Source of the DNA: CAWEDP01 sp963807925
GTDB lineage: Bacteria; Acidobacteriota; Vicinamibacteria; Vicinamibacterales; CAVVIG01
Reading direction: 5' to 3'
DNA: 64,000 nt
NCBI GenBank assembly: GCA_963807925.1
Contig: CAWEDP010000002.1
Coordinates: 1,054,001 to 1,118,000 of the forward strand
In this document: positions 35,761 through 45,041 of the stretch, in pieces
How positions within the stretch are numbered: the stretch's first letter is position 1
Layout of the letters: each line of letters starts with the position of its first letter
Made by a program: the position numbers and the translations under genes
Notes under the pieces: generated by a model
What the model was told of the DNA's origin: nothing
The model's database searches: none
What the model saw: only the letters and a program-made list of their open reading frames with translations

Positions 35761-36486
35761 CTAGTCTAACCGGAACTCAGTCCCCAGATAAATCCGGCGA
35801 ACCTCCTCGTCGGCCGCCAGACTCGCTGGCGTCCCGCTCTTGAAGATGACGCCATCGTGCACGATGTACGCACGATCGGTGATCCGCAGCGTCTCCCTGA
35901 CGTTGTGATCGGTGATCAGCACGCCGATGCCCCGATCCTTCAGGTGAAAGATGATTTTCTGGATGTCGGTGACCGCGATCGGGTCGATGCCCGCGAACGG
36001 CTCGTCGAGGAGGATGAACTTGGGCGAGATGACCAGCGCCCGCGTGATCTCGGCGCGGCGCCGCTCTCCCCCCGACAGGGTGTAGGCCGGCGCCCGCGCG
36101 AGCGGCGTCAGGTTCAACTCGGCCAGCAGCTCACGCAGCCGCGAGCGCCGCGCCGCCCCATCGAGGGCAATCGTCTCGAGGATCGCGAGGATGTTCTGCT
36201 CGACCGTGAGTCCTCGGAAGATCGAAGGCTCCTGCGGCAGGTAGCCGATGCCTTTTCGCGCCCGCACGTACATCGGGTCGTCGGTCACGTCGTGGCCGTC
36301 GAGCACCACACGCCCCGCATCGGGTGACGTCAGCCCGACCGTCATGTAGAACGTTGTCGTCTTGCCGGCGCCGTTGGGGCCGAGGAGGCCGACCACTTCG
36401 CCCGAGGAGACGTCGAGATCGACGCCGCGCACGACCGTACGGCCGCCGTACGATTTCGTGAGCCCCCGGGTGTGCAGCGTCGACAT
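35761..36486 (-). CDS. lptB: LPS-export ABC transporter ATPase LptB
   Basis: 241 residues. Walker A is GPNGAGKTTTFYM, the ABC signature is LSGGERRRAEITRAL, Walker B is FILLDEPFAGIDPI and the H-loop is ITDHNVRET. The conserved phrase YLPQEPSIFRGLTVEQN is typical of LptB. Powers extraction of LPS by LptF-LptG. Its permease is encoded far away at 12598; the periplasmic bridge protein is the next gene upstream. Confidence 0.96.
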   Translation of the reverse strand: MSTLHTRGLTKSYGGRTVVRGVDLDVSSGEVVGLLGPNGAGKTTTFYMTVGLTSPDAGRVVLDGHDVTDDPMYVRARKGIGYLPQEPSIFRGLTVEQNILAILETIALDGAARRSRLRELLAELNLTPLARAPAYTLSGGERRRAEITRALVISPKFILLDEPFAGIDPIAVTDIQKIIFHLKDRGIGVLITDHNVRETLRITDRAYIVHDGVIFKSGTPASLAADEEVRRIYLGTEFRLD

Positions 36487-36508
36487 CAGGTTCGACCCTT
36501 GCGAGCCG

Positions 36509-38647
36509 TCACGAGCACTGGCCGGTGGTCTTCGTCTGGGTGCGGGACTGGCCGCCGCTGTCGATGATCGCCGTATCGGTGCCGGCCAGAAACGTCAGCT
36601 TCCGGCCGACGGTTTCGCGGCCGCAGGCGTCGACGATCTTCAGAGGCGCGCCGCTGACGACATAAGTCTCGCTGCCGCTCGTGTAGGTCAGCCGGTCGCC
36701 ACTCGTCGTCCGGGCCTGTTCGCGGAGCGTGACATGGCTGTACGCCTCCGCCCGATCGACCTCATCGCCCGACGGCTGCAGGTACAGCTCGATCTTGTCC
36801 GCCGTCATGTCGCCCTGAGGGCCGCTCAAGTGCGCCTGCCCGGTGTAGGTGGCCCGGCGCGTCGATTCCTCGTAGCCGAAGTCCTGCGCGGTCCCGACCG
36901 ACCGGACGCGCTCGGTCTTGTTCTTCTGTTTGTCTCTCTGCTCGAGCAGCGTGCTGGTGGTCACCGATCCCGACGCCGCCATGTCGCCGCTCCTGTTGTC
37001 GAGCGTCAACGTGTCCCCCTGGATCGAGGTATCGGTCTGCCAGAGCTTCACGCTACCGGTATACGTCGCCTTCGAGGCCGCGCCGTCGTACTCGAGGGTG
37101 TTGCTGACGATCCGCACCGGCTGGTCGTGTTTGAGCATCGCCGGGGTCTTTCTCTCTCCCTTCGGGTCATCGGCTCGCGGCCGCAGCACGCTCTGCACGT
37201 CGCCGGTGGCTTTCATCCTGGGACCGGCGAGCGTCACGTCGGTCCGGTCCGCGTCGATCGTGATCTGGTCGTCAACGACATGCGGCCTCGGGGCCGCCGG
37301 CTCGCGGCCGGCAAGCTCGAGCATGCCCGAGGCGAGCACGTACCGCGCGGTGGCGGCGACCGCCCCCAGCGTTCCTTCCTCGAAGCGGACGTTTCGCGCG
37401 AACCGCGCCTCCTCGAGCTCGCTCATCCCGGGCTTCAGCGTCACCTCGAGCGATCCCGACCGCGCGGCCCGCCCGGACGTCGCCGTCCGCTCGCGAAAAT
37501 CGACGTCGCAATCGGCCGCGGCGGTCCGGCGGTCGAGACATGCCGGCCCGCCCGCCCCCGTGAACCGCGCGGTGGTCAGGCCGCGCCCGGGTTCGCCGTG
37601 CGCGTCGAGATTGCGTGCCTTGATCGTGCGGCCGGCGCTCCCCTGTTCCGCGGGGAACGTCAGCTGGACGGCGTCGCGCCCGGCGAGCGCCACCGGCGTC
37701 GTGCCGTCAGGCGCCAGCGAGAGGTCGATGAAGTTGGCCGTGATCTCGCGTCCCCAGGACCCTGCGGCGCCGGCGATGTGAAGGACGGCATCGCCGGTGA
37801 CGGTCGCGTGCTCCAGTGTCTCGCCGTCGGCGCCGTACTTCAGATCGATATCGCGTCCGGTCAGCGTCTGCAGCGACCCCGGCTGGGGTGCGGACGCGGT
37901 GACGCGCGAATGGCCGCGCAGCTCGACGCCCTCGACCCGCTCCTGGTCCGCGCTCAGGCGGGCGGTCGCGCTGTCGGCCTGGACCACCTGCCCTCCCCGC
38001 ACGGTTCTCATGCCGCGACCGAATGCGATGGAGTGGTCGCGCCGCGCCACGGTCGCCGTCGGCGATTCGATGTCGGTGACTCCGCCCTCGCTGCTGACCA
38101 GCCGAACGCGCGCCTGATCGAGGATGACGAGCACGTCCTGGTTGTTGTCGTAGGTCATCCCGACGCCGCTGCCCTTCAGGCCCCGGCGCGCGAATTCGAC
38201 GACGCCCGGCGCGCGCACGATGCCGTCGAGCTGGCTGTACTCGGCGTGTTCGGTCTTCGCGGTGAAGCCGTCACTCGACACGAGCGTGACGGCGCCGCTG
38301 ACGATCATCACCGATTCGTTCTGCCCGACATGCCCTTCGTTCGCAGTGACGGTGAACGTCCGATCCCCGCCCCGCTCGGTCGTCACGATGCGGACGCCCA
38401 GGAGCTTCGAGGAGCCGTCCTTGTAGGTCAGCGTGCGATCGTATTCGACGCTGACGTCCTCACGCGTGCCGGTGACCTTGAACGACCGGCCGGCGGTGCT
38501 CTCGACCACGGCGTTGGGATCGGTGAAGCGGGCGGGGGCCGGCGCGACGATCGCCACGCGACGCCTGAAGGCCAGCGTCAGCACGACCGCAAACGCGACC
38601 GCAAACAGGGCCACCACGACCCGGGCCCGCCGCTGCCATCTCGTCAT
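36509..38647 (-). CDS. LptC-LptA/OstA fusion, LPS-transport periplasmic bridge
   Basis: 712 residues with a single N-terminal membrane helix (VVALFAVAFAVVLTLAF). An LptC-type domain follows (about 40-250), then several OstA/LptA-type beta-jellyroll segments reaching the C-terminus, with recurring phrases such as TLTYKDGSSKLLG, KATYTGSVKLWQ and RATYTGQAHLSGPQGDMTAD. In proteobacteria LptC (about 190 residues) and LptA (about 185) are separate, so this protein could span most of the periplasm. It lies directly upstream of lptB, 22 bases away, where lptC and lptA normally sit. Confidence 0.82.
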   Translation of the reverse strand: MTRWQRRARVVVALFAVAFAVVLTLAFRRRVAIVAPAPARFTDPNAVVESTAGRSFKVTGTREDVSVEYDRTLTYKDGSSKLLGVRIVTTERGGDRTFTVTANEGHVGQNESVMIVSGAVTLVSSDGFTAKTEHAEYSQLDGIVRAPGVVEFARRGLKGSGVGMTYDNNQDVLVILDQARVRLVSSEGGVTDIESPTATVARRDHSIAFGRGMRTVRGGQVVQADSATARLSADQERVEGVELRGHSRVTASAPQPGSLQTLTGRDIDLKYGADGETLEHATVTGDAVLHIAGAAGSWGREITANFIDLSLAPDGTTPVALAGRDAVQLTFPAEQGSAGRTIKARNLDAHGEPGRGLTTARFTGAGGPACLDRRTAAADCDVDFRERTATSGRAARSGSLEVTLKPGMSELEEARFARNVRFEEGTLGAVAATARYVLASGMLELAGREPAAPRPHVVDDQITIDADRTDVTLAGPRMKATGDVQSVLRPRADDPKGERKTPAMLKHDQPVRIVSNTLEYDGAASKATYTGSVKLWQTDTSIQGDTLTLDNRSGDMAASGSVTTSTLLEQRDKQKNKTERVRSVGTAQDFGYEESTRRATYTGQAHLSGPQGDMTADKIELYLQPSGDEVDRAEAYSHVTLREQARTTSGDRLTYTSGSETYVVSGAPLKIVDACGRETVGRKLTFLAGTDTAIIDSGGQSRTQTKTTGQCS

Positions 38648-38659
38648 CTCTGGATGCCA

Positions 38660-40375
38660 TCACTCGGACCGTCTGACGTCGGCGAGCGTCAGCTCGGTGT
38701 ACGTCTCTCCATTGTACTGGTTCTGTTCGAGGGAGAAGGCGACGTCGAGCGCGGCTCGGTGCTCGGTCAGATAGTCGTGCTGCTCTGCGGCCCGCCACGC
38801 GATGGCGCGAAACACCCGCCCGTTCTGCTTGAGCGCCATCTTCAAATGCCGTTCTTTCAGCCTGCGCGGGCCGTCGACGATTTCCACGCGTCGGGCGGCG
38901 AACACCGGTCGCGGGTTACCCGATCCGAACGGCGCCAGCGATGCCACCCCCGCCGCCACGCGCCCGGTGATGCACGGAAACGCGAGATCGCCGTCGATCC
39001 TGAGCCGTGGCATCAGATCCTCGGGGCCGAGCGTCTCGTCGGCCACGGCGTTGACCGCGGCGCGCAGCGCTCTGATGGCGGACGCTTCGATCGCGAGCCC
39101 CGCCGCCTGACGATGGCCGCCGAAGCGGATCATGAGCGGCGCGCAGCGCTCGAGGGCGCCCAGCATGTCGAACTGCGGAATGCTCCGGCACGACCCGTGG
39201 GCCACGTCCCCCTCAATCGACAGCACGATGGCCGGCCGGTGGAAGGCATCCACCAGCTTCGAGGCGACGATGCCGACGACGCCCCGGTGCCATCCCTCGC
39301 CGGCAACCACGAGCACCGACCGGGCCCCGATGTCGGGATCCGTCGTCACGAGCTTCCGGGCCGCAGCCAGCGCCGTCATTTCCTCCTCCTGCCGGCGGAG
39401 GTTCTCGCCGTCGAGCTGGAGGGCCAGCGTGCGCGCCTCCTCGCCCATCGCCTCCTCGCTGGCGAGCAGCAGGCGCGTCGCGATGTCCGGCGTGCTCATC
39501 CGGCCGGCGGCGTTCACGCGCGGCGCCAGCACGAAGGAGACGTGGTAGCTGTCGATTGTCCGGCCCGACAGGCCGCACACGTCGAGCAGCGATCGCAGGC
39601 CGATCTTGTGCGGGCCGCGCGACAGCAGGTCGAGTCCGAGCTTCGCAATGACGCGGTTTTCGCCAACCAGCGGCACCACGTCGGCGAGCGTGCCGATGGC
39701 CGCGATCTTCAGGAATCCCGGCAGCCACGCCTCGCGGCCGCGCGCCCGGCAGAGCGCCTGCACCAGCTTGAGGGCGACCCCGACGCCCGCCAGGAACTTG
39801 TCGGGATACGCGCAATCGGCGCGCTTCGGGTTGATGACGGCGAGCGCCGGCGGCAGCTGCGCGTCCGGCTCGTGATGATCCGTGATGATCAGGTCGACGC
39901 CGAGCTCGCGCGCCCGCCGGGCGGCGTCGGCGCCGCGGATGCCGCAGTCCACCGAGACGACCACCGACACGCCCTCGGCGTGCAGCCGCTCGATGGCTGC
40001 GGGCTGCAGGCCGTATCCGTCGCGCAGCCGCTCGGGGATGAAGTGCACGACGTCGGCGCCGAGCAGCTCGAGGGCCCGACGCAGGATCACGGTCGACGTG
40101 ACGCCGTCGACGTCGTAGTCGCCGTGAATCGCAATCCGTTCGTGGCGGGCCAGCGCCCCGAGCAGCCGATCGACGGCCACCCGCATGTCGGCCAGCGCCA
40201 TCGGATCGTGGAGGTGATCGAGCGAGGGCTTGAGAAACCGGGCGGCGACCTCCGGATCGCCGAGCCCGCGCTGACACAAGAGGCGCGCCACGGCCGGATC
40301 GAGATCCAGCGCGGCGGCCAGGCGCGCGGCCGCCGGCTCGTCGCAGGGTTGCGTGTCCCACCGGGGAGGCGTCAT
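38660..40375 (-). CDS. recJ: Single-stranded-DNA exonuclease RecJ
   Basis: 5'-to-3' ssDNA exonuclease of the DHH family, 571 residues from ATG 40375. The DHH core has IHGDYDVDGVTSTVIL, SVDCGIRG and LIITDHHEPDAQLP; the DHHA1 part carries RFGGHRQAAGLAIE; the C-terminal OB-like domain ends in TYTELTLADVRRSE. A longer N-terminal extension is open but does not look like RecJ. It lies 12 bases before the LptC/LptA fusion gene. Confidence 0.94.
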   Translation of the reverse strand: MTPPRWDTQPCDEPAAARLAAALDLDPAVARLLCQRGLGDPEVAARFLKPSLDHLHDPMALADMRVAVDRLLGALARHERIAIHGDYDVDGVTSTVILRRALELLGADVVHFIPERLRDGYGLQPAAIERLHAEGVSVVVSVDCGIRGADAARRARELGVDLIITDHHEPDAQLPPALAVINPKRADCAYPDKFLAGVGVALKLVQALCRARGREAWLPGFLKIAAIGTLADVVPLVGENRVIAKLGLDLLSRGPHKIGLRSLLDVCGLSGRTIDSYHVSFVLAPRVNAAGRMSTPDIATRLLLASEEAMGEEARTLALQLDGENLRRQEEEMTALAAARKLVTTDPDIGARSVLVVAGEGWHRGVVGIVASKLVDAFHRPAIVLSIEGDVAHGSCRSIPQFDMLGALERCAPLMIRFGGHRQAAGLAIEASAIRALRAAVNAVADETLGPEDLMPRLRIDGDLAFPCITGRVAAGVASLAPFGSGNPRPVFAARRVEIVDGPRRLKERHLKMALKQNGRVFRAIAWRAAEQHDYLTEHRAALDVAFSLEQNQYNGETYTELTLADVRRSE

Positions 40376-40462
40376 CGGCGGCTCGAGTCCTGCTCCGCGA
40401 AATGCCACCGCCAAGGACGGCGATGCGCCCCCACAGGGCGCGGAACGCCCCCGCAATCTGGT

Positions 40463-41431
40463 CTAGCGGTCCTCGACGAAATCAATGCCCATCCTCCCCA
40501 TCCGCCGGAACTTCTCGAACCGCAGATTCAGCCGGGTCGGGCTGTCCCACGCGCAAATCTCCGGCAGCGCGCGCGCGAGCGCCTCATCCAGACGGCGCGC
40601 GGCCGCGTCGGCGTCGGTGTGCGCGCCGCCGATCGGCTCGGGGACGATTTCGTCGACGATGCCGGCGGCGTGCAGATCCGGCGCCGTCAGCTTCAGGGCG
40701 GCGGCGGCCTCGACCTTCTTCGACGCGTCGCGCCACAGGATGGCCGCGCACCCTTCGGGCGGTATCACGCTGTAGATCGCGAACTCCTGCATCAGCACGC
40801 GGTCACCGATGGCGATGCCGAGGGCGCCGCCGCTGCCGCCCTCGCCGCTGATCACGACGAGAATCGGCGTGTCGAGCGTCGCCATCTCCCGCAGGTTGAC
40901 CGCAATCGCTTCGGCCACGCCCCGCTCTTCCGATTCGATGCCGGGATAGGCGGCGGGCGTATCGACGAACACGAGGACCGGGCGACCGAACTTCTCGGCC
41001 AGCCGCATCGCGCGAAGCGCCTTGCGGTAGCCCTCCGGGCGCGCGTACCCGAAGTTGCGGAAGATCTTCTCCTTCGTGTCCCGCCCCTTCACGTGCCCGA
41101 CGACCAGCACCGGTTGGTCCTTGTAGCGCGCGAATCCGGTCATGATCGCGTGATCGTCGGCGAAGCGCCGATCGCCGTGGATCTCGACGAACCCTGTGAA
41201 CAACAGTTTGAGGAAGTGCTCGAGGCCGGGGCGGTCGGGATGACGCGCCACCAGGACGCGTTGCCACGGCGTGAGCGACGCGTACAGCGACGCCCGCACG
41301 GCTTCGATCCGCCGGCGCAGCGTGTCGACTTGCCGATCGCGGCCGTCGGTCCGCGGCAGCTGATTGAGCGTGTCGATCTCCTTCAGCAGCGCGGCGATCG
41401 GCTCTTCGAAATCGAGGCTTTCGGTGGCCAT
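40463..41431 (-). CDS. accA: Acetyl-CoA carboxylase carboxyltransferase subunit alpha
   Basis: 322 residues. FTGFVEIHGDRRFADDHAIM, FVDTPAAYPGIESEERGVAE and ISGEGGSGGALGIAIGDRVL are the conserved crotonase-fold segments of AccA, and IYSVIPPEGCAAILWRDA follows. Transfers carboxyl from biotin to acetyl-CoA in fatty-acid synthesis. It starts 5 bases after dnaE; accD is not in the window. Confidence 0.97.
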   Translation of the reverse strand: MATESLDFEEPIAALLKEIDTLNQLPRTDGRDRQVDTLRRRIEAVRASLYASLTPWQRVLVARHPDRPGLEHFLKLLFTGFVEIHGDRRFADDHAIMTGFARYKDQPVLVVGHVKGRDTKEKIFRNFGYARPEGYRKALRAMRLAEKFGRPVLVFVDTPAAYPGIESEERGVAEAIAVNLREMATLDTPILVVISGEGGSGGALGIAIGDRVLMQEFAIYSVIPPEGCAAILWRDASKKVEAAAALKLTAPDLHAAGIVDEIVPEPIGGAHTDADAAARRLDEALARALPEICAWDSPTRLNLRFEKFRRMGRMGIDFVEDR

Positions 41432-41436
41432 ATCCC

Positions 41437-44400
41437 TCAGCGCAGCGAGACCGCGCCCTGTCCGACAATCTGCTCGACGTCGGCGACGAGCGCCGGCGAC
41501 GGCTTCACCCGCATCTGCGCGCTGAGGTCCAGCCGCACACGCAGCCGGGTCGGACCGCCGGTCTCGACCTCGAAGCTCACCTTCCGATCCCCGCGATGCC
41601 GCAGCACGACCTCGCGCAGCGCGGCGAGGACGCCGCTTTCCGGGCGGACCAGGTGGATGCTCACCTCGTGGGCGAGCCGCTCGGCGACCGCCTCGAGCGG
41701 CGTCACGTCGGACGCCAGAATCCTCGCCGATTCGTCGTCCCTCTCCAGCCTCCCCGTGACCAATACCAGCGTCCCGATCTCGAGCAGCGCCGCCGCGCGT
41801 TGGTAGGCGTCGGGAAACACGACCACCTCCACGCTGCCGTGCGCGTCTTCGAGCGTGCACACGGCCATGCGGTCGCCCTTGCGCGTCTTCAGCAGCCGGC
41901 AGGCGGCGACGATGCCGCCGATGGTGGTGTCCGGCTCGATGGGCCTCGGACCGCCGGGACTCCAGGCGTCGCTGCGCGATCCTGTGGCCGGCGCGTCGGC
42001 AAGCTCCGTGGTGCATCGCGCGCCGAGCGCCGTCAAATCGGCCGCGTATCGATCGACCGGATGGCCGCTCCAGTACAGCCCGAGAGTCTCCTTCTCGGCC
42101 GCCAGGATGTCGGCGTCCGTCCACGGCTTCGCGTCGGGGAGAGTGGCCCGCCCCGGCCTCCCGGCGGCCGCACCGGCAGGGTCGTCTCCGGCGAGCGAGG
42201 TGCCGAACAGCCCGGCCTGTCCCTCCTCGCGGTCCCGCTGATGCCGTGCGCCGTATTCGCAGGCCGCATCGACCGCCGCGAGCAGCCGCGGACGGAAAGC
42301 CTTGGGCGCGAGCCCCTCGACGCCGTACGAACCCTTCAGCGAATCGAACGCGCCTGCTTTGATGAGGCTCTCGAACACCCGCTTGTTGACCAGGCGGAGG
42401 TCGAGATCCTCGCAGAGCGCCTCGAGCGAGGTCAACCGCCCCTGCAGGCGCCGGACCTGCAGCAGCGACTGGATCGCGCCCTCGCCGACGTTCTTGATCG
42501 CGGTCAGGCCGAATCGGACGGCGCCCCGGCCGCTCTCGACGATGAACCGCAGCTCGCTGGCGTTGACGTCGGGCGGCTCCAGCGGGATGCCCCGCTCGCG
42601 GCACTCGCCCAGATAGAGCGCGAGCTTGTCGGCGTTCTGCGCTTCGATGGTCAGCAGCGCCGCGGCGAAATGCGCCGGGTAGTTGGCTTTCAGGTACGCC
42701 GTCTGGTAGGCGAGCAGCGCGTACGCCGTCGAATGCGACTTGTTGAACCCGTACCCCGCGAAGTGCTCCATGAGATCGAACAGGTGCCCCGCCTTCTTCT
42801 CGCTGTGCCCCTGGTTCCGGGCACCCCGCACGAACGTGTCGCGCATCGTCTGCATGACCGCGGCGTTCTTCTTGCCCATCGCCTTGCGCAGGATGTCGGC
42901 CTCGCCGAGGGTGAACCCGGCGACGACGTTCGAGATGCGCATGACCTGTTCCTGGTACGCGATGACGCCGTAGGTGTCGGAGAGGATCGCCTCGAGCTCG
43001 GGCAGCTCGTAGGTGACCTCCGTCTTGCCCTGCTTGCGGGCGATGAAGTCGTCGACCATGCCGCTGCGCAGGGGGCCCGGGCGGTAGAGCGCGTTCAGGG
43101 CGATGAGGTCGTCGAGCCGCTGCGGCTTCGCCCGCCGCAGGATGTCGCGCATGCCGCTCGACTCGAACTGGAAGATGCCGTAGGTCTGTCCCTCCTGGAA
43201 CAGCTGATACGTCTTCGGATCGTCGAGCGGCACCTGGTCCATGTCCAGCCGCTCGCCCGTCGTCCGCTCGATCCCCTTGATGGCGTCGTCGATGAGCGTG
43301 AGCGTGCTGAGCCCGAGGAAGTCCATCTTGAGGAGCCCGACACGGTCGATGTCCTTCATGGACCACTGCGTGACGATTTCGTCGTGCGCCCCTTTGTAGA
43401 GCGGCGCGTATTCCGTGATCGCGTGCGGCGCGATGACGACGCCGGCGGCGTGGACCGAGGCGTGCCGGGTCATGCCTTCGAGGCGCCTGGCGACCGCGAG
43501 CAGCTCCTTCACCTTCGGATCGGTCTGCTCCATCTGCCGGAGCGGCTCGCTCTCCTCGAGCGCCTTGGCGAGCGTCATGTCGAGCGCCGCCGGGATCTGC
43601 TTCGCCACCTTGTCGACGTCGGCGTACGGCATCTCGAGCACGCGACCCACGTCCCGGACGACCGCTTTCGCCTTCATCGTCCCGAACGTGATGATCTGCG
43701 CGACGTTCTCCCGGCCGTACTTCTGCGTGACGTACTCGATCACCTCCCCGCGCCGCCGCTCGCAGAAGTCGATGTCGATGTCGGGCAGCGACACCCGCTC
43801 GGGATTCAGGAAACGCTCGAAGATCAGATCGAAGTCGATCGGATCCACGTCCGTAATGCGGAGACAGTAGGCCACGAGGCTGCCGGCGGCCGACCCGCGC
43901 CCGGGCCCCACCGGGATGTTCCGCTCGCGCGCGTACCGGATGAAGTCCCAGACGATCAGGAAGTACCCGGGGTACTTCATCTGCCGGATCATCTCGATTT
44001 CGTACGACAGGCGCCGCTCGTACTCGTCGATCGTGTGCCGGAGCGCGCCGCCGGCCGCCAGCTGCCTCAGCCGCGGCAGACGATCCGCGAAGCCTCCGCG
44101 CACGACCTGCTCGAAGTATTCGTCGAGCGTCAGGCCGGCGGGCACCTCGAAGTTCGGCAGGTAGTTGTCCCCTGACGCCAGGGTGACGTTGCACCGCTCG
44201 GCAATGCGCACCGTGTTCGCCACGGCGTCAGGGTGGTCGCGGAAGGTCGCGGCCATCTCCTCGCCGGTCTTCAGGAAGAACTGCCGCGCGTCGTACCGCA
44301 GCCGCCTGGGATCGCTGAACGCCTTCCCCGTGCCGATGCACAGCAGCACGTCGTGCGCGTGCGCATCGGCTTCGCGCAGGTAGTGCACGTCGTTGGTGCA

Positions 44401-45006
44401 CACGAGCGGCAGACCCAGGTCGCGCGCGATCGCGGGCAGGCTGCCGTTGACGAGCCGCTGCTCGTCGATGCCGTGCCACTGCATCTCGAGGAAGAAGTTG
44501 CCGGGACCCAGAATGTCCCGGTACGCGGCCGCCGCCGCGATCGCCCGCTTCTCCTGCTGGTGGGACAGGCTCTCGGCCACCTCTCCCTTGAGGCAGCTGC
44601 TCAAGCCGATGAGGCCCCTGGCGTGCGCCGCCAGCAGATCCTTGTCGATGCGCGGCTTGTAATAGAAGCCTTCGGTATAGCCCGCCGACACGAGCTTGAT
44701 CAGGTTGTGATAGCCTTCGCCGCTCTCCGCCAGCAGCACCAGATGGTTCTGCGTCTCGCCCGGGTTCCCGCTGCGGTTGCGCCGGTCGCCGGGCGCGACA
44801 TAAACCTCACAGCCCAGAATCGGCTTGACGCCCTTCTCCCGGGCGTGATCGTGGAACACCACCGAGGAGAACAGGTTGCCGTGCTCGGTCACCGCAATCG
44901 CGGGCATCTTCAGCGCCGCCGCCTGATCGAGGAGCTCGTCGATCCGGCAGGCGCCGTCGAGCAGCGAGAATTCGGTGTGCAGGTGCAGGTGGACAAACTC
45001 GTTCAT
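41437..45006 (-). CDS. dnaE: DNA polymerase III alpha subunit
   Basis: 1189 residues, normal for DnaE1. The PHP domain begins FVHLHLHTEFSLLDGACRID. The polymerase palm contains PDIDIDFCERRRGEVIEY with the catalytic Asp residues. GFNKSHSTAYALLAYQTAYL and a late OB fold follow. The replicative polymerase; no intein is seen. dnaE and accA are adjacent in many genomes. Confidence 0.97.
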   Translation of the reverse strand: MNEFVHLHLHTEFSLLDGACRIDELLDQAAALKMPAIAVTEHGNLFSSVVFHDHAREKGVKPILGCEVYVAPGDRRNRSGNPGETQNHLVLLAESGEGYHNLIKLVSAGYTEGFYYKPRIDKDLLAAHARGLIGLSSCLKGEVAESLSHQQEKRAIAAAAAYRDILGPGNFFLEMQWHGIDEQRLVNGSLPAIARDLGLPLVCTNDVHYLREADAHAHDVLLCIGTGKAFSDPRRLRYDARQFFLKTGEEMAATFRDHPDAVANTVRIAERCNVTLASGDNYLPNFEVPAGLTLDEYFEQVVRGGFADRLPRLRQLAAGGALRHTIDEYERRLSYEIEMIRQMKYPGYFLIVWDFIRYARERNIPVGPGRGSAAGSLVAYCLRITDVDPIDFDLIFERFLNPERVSLPDIDIDFCERRRGEVIEYVTQKYGRENVAQIITFGTMKAKAVVRDVGRVLEMPYADVDKVAKQIPAALDMTLAKALEESEPLRQMEQTDPKVKELLAVARRLEGMTRHASVHAAGVVIAPHAITEYAPLYKGAHDEIVTQWSMKDIDRVGLLKMDFLGLSTLTLIDDAIKGIERTTGERLDMDQVPLDDPKTYQLFQEGQTYGIFQFESSGMRDILRRAKPQRLDDLIALNALYRPGPLRSGMVDDFIARKQGKTEVTYELPELEAILSDTYGVIAYQEQVMRISNVVAGFTLGEADILRKAMGKKNAAVMQTMRDTFVRGARNQGHSEKKAGHLFDLMEHFAGYGFNKSHSTAYALLAYQTAYLKANYPAHFAAALLTIEAQNADKLALYLGECRERGIPLEPPDVNASELRFIVESGRGAVRFGLTAIKNVGEGAIQSLLQVRRLQGRLTSLEALCEDLDLRLVNKRVFESLIKAGAFDSLKGSYGVEGLAPKAFRPRLLAAVDAACEYGARHQRDREEGQAGLFGTSLAGDDPAGAAAGRPGRATLPDAKPWTDADILAAEKETLGLYWSGHPVDRYAADLTALGARCTTELADAPATGSRSDAWSPGGPRPIEPDTTIGGIVAACRLLKTRKGDRMAVCTLEDAHGSVEVVVFPDAYQRAAALLEIGTLVLVTGRLERDDESARILASDVTPLEAVAERLAHEVSIHLVRPESGVLAALREVVLRHRGDRKVSFEVETGGPTRLRVRLDLSAQMRVKPSPALVADVEQIVGQGAVSLR

Positions 45007-45041
45007 CGATCGGCTCTCTGCTGGTCAGACGCGGCGGACCA

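Noticed and set aside
36362..41806. A 1814-codon open frame on the forward strand across the LptC/LptA fusion, recJ and accA
   Set aside because: It lies opposite recognised genes, has Arg/His/Asp-heavy composition typical of antisense frames in GC-rich DNA, and shows no protein family signature.
41596..44175. An 859-codon open frame opposite dnaE
   Set aside because: Antisense shadow of a complete dnaE with all catalytic motifs.
40463..44194. A continuous frame that would fuse accA to 900 residues upstream
   Set aside because: The upstream part is an out-of-frame reading of dnaE; AccA starts cleanly at 41431 and the length from there is normal.
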